Notes under the pieces: model-generated
Databases searched by the model: none
Told to the model about the DNA's origin: nothing
What the model saw: the letters and a program-made list of their open reading frames with translations, nothing else
Part shown: piece by piece, positions 1 through 5,880 of the stretch
How positions within the stretch are numbered: the first letter of the stretch is position 1
How the letters are laid out: the number at the start of each line of letters is the position of its first letter
Assembly: GCA_015489095.1 (NCBI GenBank)
Contig: WFMN01000126.1
Span: forward strand, 1-9,843
Direction: 5' to 3'
DNA from: Mariprofundaceae bacterium
GTDB lineage: Bacteria > Pseudomonadota > Zetaproteobacteria > Mariprofundales > J009
DNA length: 9,843 nt
Position numbers and translations under genes: made by a program

Positions 1-794
1 TCGCGCACCGCCGCACCACAGGCGGCACGAACATCGGTGATATGCTGGACGATGTCGTTGATGGCCGACTGCAGTTGCTGCATCGCATTGTTGGCTTCGT
101 GCATCTCGCGGTTGACCTGCAGCGTGCGCGCGGAAGAGGCGGTCGATTTGCTGTTGGTATCATCGGCCTGCAGATGAATCGTGGAGGCGCACTTGGCAAG
201 TTCTTCGGAAATCACCGACAGGTTATTGGAAATTAGCATCAGATCGCGTTGCAACTGCGGAACCGCCTGTGGAGCAGACTCGCTGCTTGCGTGCAACAGC
301 TCGACAGCCTGATTGATGCGGTCGATTAGATGGTGAAACATCACCGGCTGCCCCGCTTTCTCGATCGTATCGATACCTTGACCATCGACATGCGATGTCA
401 CGATGGAAAAGAGCGTATCCCCGATCTCCATGCACGGCTCGCGCATATTGCTGGCAAGCGCTTGCATCAACAGCGCGGTGATGGTACGATTGACTTCGTC
501 GTTCGCGATTGAGGGCTTGATCTTCTGGTTGGCTTTCGCTTTGCGCAGGTGATGGCCGTAGCCCGTCAACAGCGCAAGCAGTGGTAACATCTCCCGCTGA
601 TCCTTACCATGCTTGGGTTGCAGATGGCACTGCAACAAGTCGTCATGGCTGGCACCGGCCTGCGCCAGCTGCTTGCCGAGCCGCCTGATGTTTTGCAGCC
701 GTTTTTTCTTGCCGCGTCGCCTGTACGCTTTGACCTGTTGATGCAGTGTGGCTTGCAGCTTCTGTTTGTCAGGGGTGAGAAAGTAGTTGAACAT
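1..794 (-). CDS. Helical protein, possible RsbU-N-like plus methyl-accepting-type coiled coil (partial)
   Basis: The reading frame is open from an ATG at 794 leftwards off the window edge, giving 264 visible residues with no stop. The start is supported by GGAGGG (plus-strand CCCTCC at 804-809) nine bases upstream. The N-terminus is very basic (YRRRGKKKR near residues 24-32). Residues about 36-56 (RLGKQLAQAGASHDDLLQCH) resemble the end of an RsbU-type N-terminal helical domain. From about residue 180 the protein is a long Ala/Gln/Ser-rich predicted helix (NNLSVISEELAKC, then QQLQSAINDIVQHI), which recalls the signalling helices of methyl-accepting chemotaxis proteins. I see no signal peptide or membrane segment, so it is probably cytoplasmic. 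It is divergently transcribed from the phosphate cassette. The coding call is firm; the domain assignments are weak, because the decisive hairpin-tip region lies outside the window. Confidence 0.72.
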   Translation of the reverse strand, partial: MFNYFLTPDKQKLQATLHQQVKAYRRRGKKKRLQNIRRLGKQLAQAGASHDDLLQCHLQPKHGKDQREMLPLLALLTGYGHHLRKAKANQKIKPSIANDEVNRTITALLMQALASNMREPCMEIGDTLFSIVTSHVDGQGIDTIEKAGQPVMFHHLIDRINQAVELLHASSESAPQAVPQLQRDLMLISNNLSVISEELAKCASTIHLQADDTNSKSTASSARTLQVNREMHEANNAMQQLQSAINDIVQHITDVRAACGAAVR

Positions 795-828
795 GGTGGT
801 TCGCCCTCCAGTTTGGTGTCAATCAAGA

Positions 829-984
829 GCAGATCGCAAAAAGTCCGTCCATGGACTTTTTGCTTGACGGAAGGCGAAAAATGCGATTTTCACCTTCCTT
901 ACAAATCAATGACTTGCTGCGCAAGCCATTGACTTGCGCGGCCATCCGTGGCCGCGATGCCGACTTTTTGCGAAGTCGTCAATC
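829..984. repeat. Mosaic intergenic repeat, copy A
   Basis: The two ends of this segment recur at 6974-7098. The left 26 bases (829-854, starting GCAGATCGCAA) match 6974-6998 with two substitutions and one gap. The right 43 bases (942-984, starting CCATCCGTGG) match 7057-7098 with three substitutions and one gap. The middles are unrelated. The element carries no open frame and is made of back-to-back palindromes, so it is probably a non-autonomous dispersed repeat. The two copies lie in the same orientation. Confidence 0.7.
836..978. repeat. Array of five consecutive hairpins
   Basis: Five inverted repeats follow each other with short spacers. At 836-863 there is an 11-bp perfect stem (GCAAAAAGTCC) with a 6-base loop. 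At 869-898 GGAAGG/CCTTCC continues through one mismatch into GAAAA/TTTTC. At 907-931 CAATG/CATTG continues through one mismatch into CTTGC/GCAAG. At 937-956 there is an 8-bp perfect stem (CGCGGCCA) closed by TCCG. At 961-978 CGACTT pairs with AAGTCG. The first has a T-run in its descending arm and could terminate transcription, but it lies upstream of both flanking genes. A role in mRNA or DNA structure, or a simple repeat-element origin, is equally possible. Confidence 0.75.
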
Positions 985-1053
985 AAGCGATGCGATCAAA
1001 CATCGGCCGACAAATTAAGGGGCGTTTATGTCAGTACGATGACACGGACGGCA

Positions 1054-1071
1054 CTGTCACATTGCTGTCAT
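1054..1071 (+). promoter_or_regulatory. Pho box (PhoB-binding site)
   Basis: CTGTCAC and CTGTCAT are separated by the four bases ATTG. This is the classical Pho-box arrangement of two 7-bp direct repeats with a 4-bp spacer, and both repeats fit the consensus at all seven positions, allowing C or T last. It points towards the CHAD gene and ends 22 bases before its ATG. The activator normally replaces the -35 element, with a -10 about ten bases further on; the best candidate is TTACAG at 1079-1084, which is weak. That geometry would start the transcript almost at the ATG, at odds with the AGGAG at 1083-1087, so the exact promoter is unresolved. Confidence 0.7.
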
Positions 1072-1093
1072 CAACCGCTTACAGGAGCGATCT

Positions 1094-2590
1094 ATGCAAA
1101 CCCTTACATTCCATCTAGATACGGATACCAGCGACAAAGCGATCGCCAAGGCCCTCGGCAAACCCTTCGCCCCGCCCCACACCATGCAGGCGGAGTGGTC
1201 GTTGCTCGACACCCACGACTGGGCGTTGTGGCAGGCGGGCTATTCGCTGGAACAGGCGCAATGCGACCGGCAAACCCGCTGCGTGCTCTACCAGCGCCAA
1301 TCCGGTGCGATGCAGGGGATGGTAACGACAACCATGCCACGCTTTATCTGGCAGATGCCGCCCTCGCCACTGCGTGACCGACTGGCGCCACTGTGGGGAT
1401 CGCGCGCGCTGCTGCCGCTTCTACACCTGACACGCCACGCCACCTGCTGGCAACGGTTTGATGACGACGGCAAACTGCTGGTGACCGCCACTTGCCACCG
1501 CTTCACCACCATCGAAGGCGAAGCGGTCGGCTGCTGGCTACAACTGCAACCCTGCCGCGGCTACCACGATGCCCTCGCCCCGATTCAACGGAGGCTCCGG
1601 CAACAAGCCGGGTGGTTACCCGGCAAACAGGGGGTGGTAGCCCAATTGCTCGCGCAGTTCGGCATGGCACCACCGGTAGCAAAACCACTCACTTTTGACC
1701 GCACCACCACGGCGGCTATCGCCCTGAAAAAGGCGATGCGACACCAACGCGCGATCATGGAGGCGCAACAGCAGGGGATCATCGACGCCGTCGATACCGA
1801 GTTTCTGCACCGCTACCGCGTCGCGTTGCGGCGCATGCGCTCTCTACTCATCATCGCCAAGCCGATGATGCCACCGGGGATCCACCGCCAACTGACCAAC
1901 CACTGCAAACAGCTGGCGGCGCTCACCACCCCCGCCCGCGATGCCGATATCTACTGGCTCAACATGGTGACCGGAAGTGGCGGCAGCGAGGAGAAGCTGG
2001 CACAACTGCGCCATTTCAACCAGTGGCTGCAACAGCGCCAGCAGGCGGCCTACCGTGCGTTGTGTCTGGCATTCGCACAGCCTCACGATGCCGCCACATG
2101 GAAGTTGCTAAAGGAGTGGAAGCCGAAAAAAGGGGGCGGCCGACAACCGGCGCGGAAGATGGTGGATCGATCGCTACACCACCAGTTTCAACGGCTGCTG
2201 CGCGATAGCGACGCCATTACGCAATCCACCTCCGACAAACGGCTGCACAAGCTACGCAAACAGATCAAACATCTGCGCTACACGCTGGAGTGCTTTGCCT
2301 CCCTGCTCCCCGCCAAACGGCGAGAGCGGGCCTTGCACCAGCTCAAAACGGTGCAACGCCACCTAGGCATGCTGCAGGATATCTGCGTGCAACAACAGTT
2401 GCTTAGGGAGTTTTCCGCCACCCTAGACAACCATAACAGCCCTGAATCAAGCCGCCACATCATCCAGGAGATCGGCCACGACCTGAAGCGGGAACACCAA
2501 CGATGCAAACAGGAGATCCCCCACCAACTGCGGCTGCTCCGCGACAACAAGGCGCTGTGCAAACTGGCCGCCAACGGAGATCAACAGTGA
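1094..2590 (+). CDS. Degenerate CYTH plus CHAD domain protein (polyphosphate-binding type)
   Basis: This protein has 498 residues. The ATG is preceded by AGGAG at 1083-1087, six bases away. The N-terminal ~190 residues look like a worn CYTH (triphosphate tunnel) domain: SLLDTHDWALWQAGYSL at about 37-52 matches the family's 'YDTPDLALRRAG' region. The opening ExExK metal/substrate motif is missing (MQTLTFHLD), so triphosphatase activity is unlikely. The CHAD domain begins near residue 205 and carries both signature helices: HRYRVALRRMRS at 239-250 and LHKLRKQIKHLRYTLE at 384-399, followed by LGMLQDI at 424-430. Conserved His, Arg and Lys of CHAD domains bind polyphosphate, and CHAD proteins of other bacteria locate to polyphosphate granules. 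It is the first gene of the plus-strand run, directly behind the Pho box, and its TGA overlaps the next start by four bases. The CHAD call is firm; the CYTH call is moderate. Confidence 0.9.
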   Translation: MQTLTFHLDTDTSDKAIAKALGKPFAPPHTMQAEWSLLDTHDWALWQAGYSLEQAQCDRQTRCVLYQRQSGAMQGMVTTTMPRFIWQMPPSPLRDRLAPLWGSRALLPLLHLTRHATCWQRFDDDGKLLVTATCHRFTTIEGEAVGCWLQLQPCRGYHDALAPIQRRLRQQAGWLPGKQGVVAQLLAQFGMAPPVAKPLTFDRTTTAAIALKKAMRHQRAIMEAQQQGIIDAVDTEFLHRYRVALRRMRSLLIIAKPMMPPGIHRQLTNHCKQLAALTTPARDADIYWLNMVTGSGGSEEKLAQLRHFNQWLQQRQQAAYRALCLAFAQPHDAATWKLLKEWKPKKGGGRQPARKMVDRSLHHQFQRLLRDSDAITQSTSDKRLHKLRKQIKHLRYTLECFASLLPAKRRERALHQLKTVQRHLGMLQDICVQQQLLREFSATLDNHNSPESSRHIIQEIGHDLKREHQRCKQEIPHQLRLLRDNKALCKLAANGDQQ

Positions 2591-3324
2591 AAGTAATCGC
2601 CCTCTACAGCCTCAAGGGCGGTGTCGGCAAAACCACCGCCACCGTCAACCTTGCCCACCTCGCCGCCACCCACGGCGCGCGCACGCTGGTGTGGGATCTC
2701 GACCCGCAGGGGGCGGCCAGCTTCTATTTTCGCATCCGTGACAAGGTTTCCGGCGGCAGAAAAATCCTGTACAAGGAGACGCTGCTCCATCGCGCCATTC
2801 GCGGCACCAACTACGAGCTGCTCGACCTGCTGCCCGCCGACATCTCCTACCGCCATCTGGAGATCGCGCTCAACGCCGAGCGGAAACACGAGGATCTGCT
2901 TGGCAACTGCATCCAGTCGCTGCGGCAGGAGTATGATATCCTCTTTCTCGACTGCCCGCCCGGCATCTCGCGCCTCTCCGAGGCGATCTTTCGCCATGCC
3001 GATCTGGTGCTGATTCCCTCCATCCCCACCATCCTGTCGATGCGCACCATCAAGCGCATCATCGACTTCCGCAGCAAGAAAAAGCTCACCAACAGCCGAG
3101 TTCGCGCCTTCTTTTCGATGGTGGATCGGCGCAAACGGATGCACATCGCATGGGTGAAGCGGATTGAGGAGATGCGCCCGTTGATGTTGAACGCCCGTAT
3201 CTCCGCACTCAGCGAGGTCGAACGCATGGGCGAACAGCGCGCGCCACTCACCGCAACCCACCCCACGGGGCGCGCCAGCATGGAGTTCCGCAAACTGTGG
3301 CAGGAGGTCATCGCGTCGATCTGA
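2587..3324 (+). CDS. ParA/MinD-family (SIMIBI) ATPase
   Basis: This protein has 245 residues. I chose the GTG at 2587 because it overlaps the upstream stop as GTGA, has GGAG seven bases before it, and places the P-loop near the N-terminus as in the family. The deviant Walker A motif KGGVGKTT is at 10-17, with the signature lysine at its front. Switch I is DLDPQGA at 37-43 and Walker B LFLDCPPG is at 119-126. Proteins of this family dimerise on ATP, bind the nucleoid or membrane, and distribute plasmids, chromosomes, carboxysomes or chemotaxis clusters. No ParB, centromere-like repeat or replication gene lies nearby, so a plasmid or chromosome partition role is unlikely. Its tight coupling to the CHAD gene suggests the cargo is whatever the CHAD protein binds, possibly polyphosphate granules. 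That is inference. The C-terminal region (about 180-245) is basic and otherwise unremarkable. Confidence 0.92.
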   Translation: MKVIALYSLKGGVGKTTATVNLAHLAATHGARTLVWDLDPQGAASFYFRIRDKVSGGRKILYKETLLHRAIRGTNYELLDLLPADISYRHLEIALNAERKHEDLLGNCIQSLRQEYDILFLDCPPGISRLSEAIFRHADLVLIPSIPTILSMRTIKRIIDFRSKKKLTNSRVRAFFSMVDRRKRMHIAWVKRIEEMRPLMLNARISALSEVERMGEQRAPLTATHPTGRASMEFRKLWQEVIASI

Positions 3325-3380
3325 GCCCCACTGCTTGCGCATTGGTAGTGTGACATGGCCGCCGCTGTAAGCATTGGCTC

Positions 3381-5000
3381 GTGAAACTCTCGAAGCCGAT
3401 CCGTAGCAACCTCCTCTTTCTGCTGGCAGAGACGCGTGCCCAACTCAAGGCGGCAGGCAATCTGCTGGTAGATGGCGGCGACGACCATGCCGCACGCGTT
3501 GTCGATCGCAGCGGCTTCGTGGACAACCTGAATCAGCAAATCCAGGAGGGTTGCAGCGCGCAGATGGCGCAGGAAACCCGGGCGATCACCATGCGTGCCG
3601 TGGCATCGATCGCCACCAACATGGTGCGGATTACCACCCTGTGCCGGGAGTGTGTGGAGGCTTCAGCTTCGATCCCGGAGCAGCAGCGCAACAAGCTCGA
3701 TCGCTACCCCGATCTGTTGCGGCGCACCGCCAAATGCATCGACTGGATCGAGCAGGCGCTGCCAGACAACCGCTCCGGCCTAGCGATCAAGCTCGGCACC
3801 GCGGGACACCAGCTGGCGGCCGAGTGCCGCCAGATGGAGCAGGAACACACCAAACAACTCCACCAGAAAAAACAGCCGCAGACCCAGGTGGGCGGGCTGC
3901 TGATCGCCCGCACCATCGGCCAGATGGGCGACGCCCTGCTCAACATCAGCGAGGCGCTGCTCTCCAGCAGTTTGGGGCAGCCGATGGATCTGACACGCTT
4001 TCACGCATTGCAGGATTCGCTCCATGCCGTGGGGGCGCACCCGAAGCGCGATATCGCCGTTCACCCATCGGGCTCCGGCAAATCCGGCGGCAGCATCGCC
4101 GCGGTACGCTATCGTATGGATGACAACAGTGAGCAGCATGCCATTTTCAAAAACGGTAGCAGTAGCAAACTCAACCGGGAACTGCGTGGAATCAAGCGCT
4201 GGCAACAGTTGTTCCCCGGCATTGCCCCTGAGATATTCACCTATGAGAAGAAAGGAAAGTCCGCTTTCATGCTGATTGAACATCTCCAAGGCATCACCAT
4301 GGAGCGCATCGTCATGCAGGCATCACCCCGGTTGCGTGCCGAGGCGATGAAGGCGCTGCGCAAAACATTGCGCGCGGTGTGGTCAGCCTCCTGCAAACCA
4401 CAATCACGCTCCGCCCATTTCTGCCGCCAAACCCAGAAACGGCTGGCCGATGTTTACGCCATGCACCCCGATTTTCGCAGACAGCGTGCCGCCATCTGCG
4501 GCCTGCGAATCAGTACCTTCACCGACCTGCTGCAACAAGCGGAACAGTTGGAGCAGCAGATTCCCGCCCCGTTCACCGTGCTGGCACATGGCGATTTCAA
4601 CATCGACAACATTCTCTATGATCCCCGGCAACAGCAGATCCATTTTATCGACCTGCACCGCACCGCCCAGATGGATTTTGTGCAGGATATCTCCGTGTTC
4701 ATGGTCTCCAACTACCGTTTGCAGGTTTTTACGCCGCCGGTGCGACGCTGCATTCGCAAACAGGCGGAAGCGATCTACACCGTCGCCCGCCAGTTTGCCG
4801 AATCCCACCACGACACCACCTTTGAGCTGCGCCTAGCACTGGGTCTGGCACGGTCGTTTGCCACTTCAACCCGCTTTGTCTCCGACCATGCGTTGGCACA
4901 CAAGATGTTCTTGCGGGCGCACTACCTGCTGGAGCAGGTGACCTGCCATCCGCAACCTGATTCCTACCACATCCCACTCAAGGAGCTCTTCGATGGCTAA
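3381..5000 (+). CDS. PhoU-like domain fused to aminoglycoside phosphotransferase-type kinase
   Basis: This protein has 539 residues. The frame opens at a stop at 3351-3353, and GTG 3381 is the only start before the first domain; no good ribosome binding site precedes it. Residues 1 to about 200 are all helical and resemble PhoU: a first bundle with RAVASIATNMVRITTLCREC at 72-91 and a second with TIGQMGDALLNISEALL at 178-194. The usual E..(I)GD metal-binding acids are mostly absent, with only D184 kept. The rest is a small-molecule kinase of the APH/choline kinase fold: a Gly/Ser-rich loop SGSGKSGGS at 230-238, the ATP lysine in AIFKNGS (K257), the hinge LIEHL at 298-302, the catalytic loop LAHGDFNIDN at 401-410 (D405, N410) and the metal aspartate in HFIDLH (D424). 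All core catalytic residues are present, so activity is expected; the substrate is unknown. The end overlaps the ATP-grasp gene by eight bases. Confidence 0.88.
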   Translation: MKLSKPIRSNLLFLLAETRAQLKAAGNLLVDGGDDHAARVVDRSGFVDNLNQQIQEGCSAQMAQETRAITMRAVASIATNMVRITTLCRECVEASASIPEQQRNKLDRYPDLLRRTAKCIDWIEQALPDNRSGLAIKLGTAGHQLAAECRQMEQEHTKQLHQKKQPQTQVGGLLIARTIGQMGDALLNISEALLSSSLGQPMDLTRFHALQDSLHAVGAHPKRDIAVHPSGSGKSGGSIAAVRYRMDDNSEQHAIFKNGSSSKLNRELRGIKRWQQLFPGIAPEIFTYEKKGKSAFMLIEHLQGITMERIVMQASPRLRAEAMKALRKTLRAVWSASCKPQSRSAHFCRQTQKRLADVYAMHPDFRRQRAAICGLRISTFTDLLQQAEQLEQQIPAPFTVLAHGDFNIDNILYDPRQQQIHFIDLHRTAQMDFVQDISVFMVSNYRLQVFTPPVRRCIRKQAEAIYTVARQFAESHHDTTFELRLALGLARSFATSTRFVSDHALAHKMFLRAHYLLEQVTCHPQPDSYHIPLKELFDG

Positions 5001-5880
5001 ATGCAGAATCGGTGTCGTCGGCATCCCCGGCGCGTGGTCCACCGAGGCGCTGGCCGATGCCGTGGAGGCGAAAACCGGCTTCCGGCTGATCATTGATATG
5101 GCCAAGGTTCATCTCGATCTGGCGCGCAACTGCCTCTACTTCGGCAAGCATGATCTGTGCGCCCTTGACGGGCTGCTGGTCAAAAAAATCAGCCCGAAAT
5201 ACAAGCCGCACACGCTGGATCGGCTGGAGCTGCTGCGGGTGGCCGAGCGCAACGGGGTAAGGGTCTTCAGCCCGGCGGAAAAGATCCTGCGTCTGGTCGA
5301 TCGCCTAAGCTGCACCATCACCCTGCGCAACCACGATATTCCGATGCCTGCCACCTGCATCACCACCGATCCCGAAGCGGCGCTGGCCGCCATCAACCGT
5401 TTCGGCGATGCCGTGCTCAAACCGCTCTACTCCACCAAGGCGCGCGGCATGGTCTATATCCAGGCCGGAGAAAAGAAGAAGCATATCCGCGAGGCACTGC
5501 ACACCTTCCACCATAAAAACCCGATGCTCTATGTGCAGAAGAAAATCGCCCTGCCGGGGCAGGATCTCGGCATCGCCTTCCTCGGCGGCGACTATCTCGG
5601 CACCTACGCCCGGGTCGCCAACGACAACAGCTGGAACAGCACCATCCACAGCGGCGGAAGGTATGCCCCCTACACCCCGTCGGACAGATTGATCGCATTG
5701 GCACAACGCGCCCAGCAGCCGTTCGGGCTCGATTTCACCACCGTGGATGTGGTGGAGAGCGAGGACGGGCCGATGGTATTCGAGGTCTCCGCCTTCGGTG
5801 GCTTTCGCGGACTGAACGAGGGGGCAGGCATCGATGCCGCCGCGCGCTATGTCGATTATGCCGTGGAGCAACTGGCATGA
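4993..5880 (+). CDS. RimK-like ATP-grasp ligase, GAK-system type
   Basis: This protein has 295 residues. AAGGAG at 4980-4985 stands seven bases before the ATG. The fold reads as ATP-grasp: an N-terminal pre-ATP-grasp domain with GVVGIPGAWST at 7-17, then the ATP-binding lysine in AVLKPLYSTKARGM (K143), the adenine-side segment LYVQKKI at 179-185, GQDLGIAFLGGDYLGTYARV at 189-208, and the metal-binding strand TTVDVVESEDGP to VFEVSAFGGF (D252, E264). In RimK-type enzymes the last motif is E-x-N; here it is E-V-S. These enzymes join a carboxylate to an amine through an acyl-phosphate, as in adding glutamates to ribosomal protein S6. The pairing with an HPr-kinase-related protein is the hallmark of the uncharacterised GAK system as I recall it. 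Its usual CofD-like and small XXXCH partners are not in this window. The ATP-grasp class is firm, the GAK assignment is likely, and the substrate is unknown. Confidence 0.88.
   Translation: MAKCRIGVVGIPGAWSTEALADAVEAKTGFRLIIDMAKVHLDLARNCLYFGKHDLCALDGLLVKKISPKYKPHTLDRLELLRVAERNGVRVFSPAEKILRLVDRLSCTITLRNHDIPMPATCITTDPEAALAAINRFGDAVLKPLYSTKARGMVYIQAGEKKKHIREALHTFHHKNPMLYVQKKIALPGQDLGIAFLGGDYLGTYARVANDNSWNSTIHSGGRYAPYTPSDRLIALAQRAQQPFGLDFTTVDVVESEDGPMVFEVSAFGGFRGLNEGAGIDAAARYVDYAVEQLA

Larger units (their letters stand above)
818..987. repeat. 10-bp direct repeats flanking the hairpin array
   Basis: GTCAATCAAG occurs exactly at 818-827 and again at 978-987, bracketing the hairpin array. This could be a target-site duplication left by insertion of the element. 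However, most of the right copy is also conserved, imperfectly, at the end of the second repeat copy near 7091-7099, so it may instead be part of the repeat itself. Confidence 0.45.
795..1093. other. Divergent intergenic region with hairpins and Pho box
   Basis: This is a 299-base region between the start codons of two divergent genes. It holds, from left to right, the ribosome binding site of the minus-strand gene, five successive inverted repeats (836-978), a more AT-rich stretch (984-1030), a Pho box (1054-1071) and the AGGAG ribosome binding site (1083-1087) of the CHAD gene. I see no long coding frame of its own and no convincing sigma-70 -35/-10 pair in either direction. Confidence 0.8.

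Noticed and set aside
836..863. Rho-independent terminator
   Set aside because: The stem is strong, but the T-run lies within the stem rather than after it, and the site is upstream of both flanking genes, so no gene would be terminated by it.
609..932. 107-codon plus-strand frame across the start of the minus-strand gene
   Set aside because: It runs opposite the N-terminus of the minus-strand gene, which has a good ribosome binding site, and ends inside hairpins; the product looks random.
818..1000. CRISPR array
   Set aside because: The repeated units are palindromes of different sequence with no regular repeat-spacer period, and no cas gene is present.
934..1377. 147-codon plus-strand frame overlapping the start of the CHAD gene
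   Set aside because: It begins inside the hairpin array, has no ribosome binding site or domain, and is out of frame with the well-supported gene at 1094.
2587..3324. Plasmid or chromosome partition locus
   Set aside because: No ParB, no centromere-like repeats and no replication gene are visible; the ATPase sits inside a phosphate-related gene run.
2581..3342. 253-codon open frame on the minus strand opposite the ParA-like gene
   Set aside because: It lies wholly opposite a gene with textbook Walker motifs, its product has no recognisable domain, and long antisense frames are common in GC-rich codon-biased DNA.
4068..4094. SGSGKSGGS in the PhoU-kinase as a possible Walker A P-loop
   Set aside because: The glycine four residues before GK is missing, and the protein already has a full APH-type kinase active site; it fits a glycine-rich nucleotide loop better.
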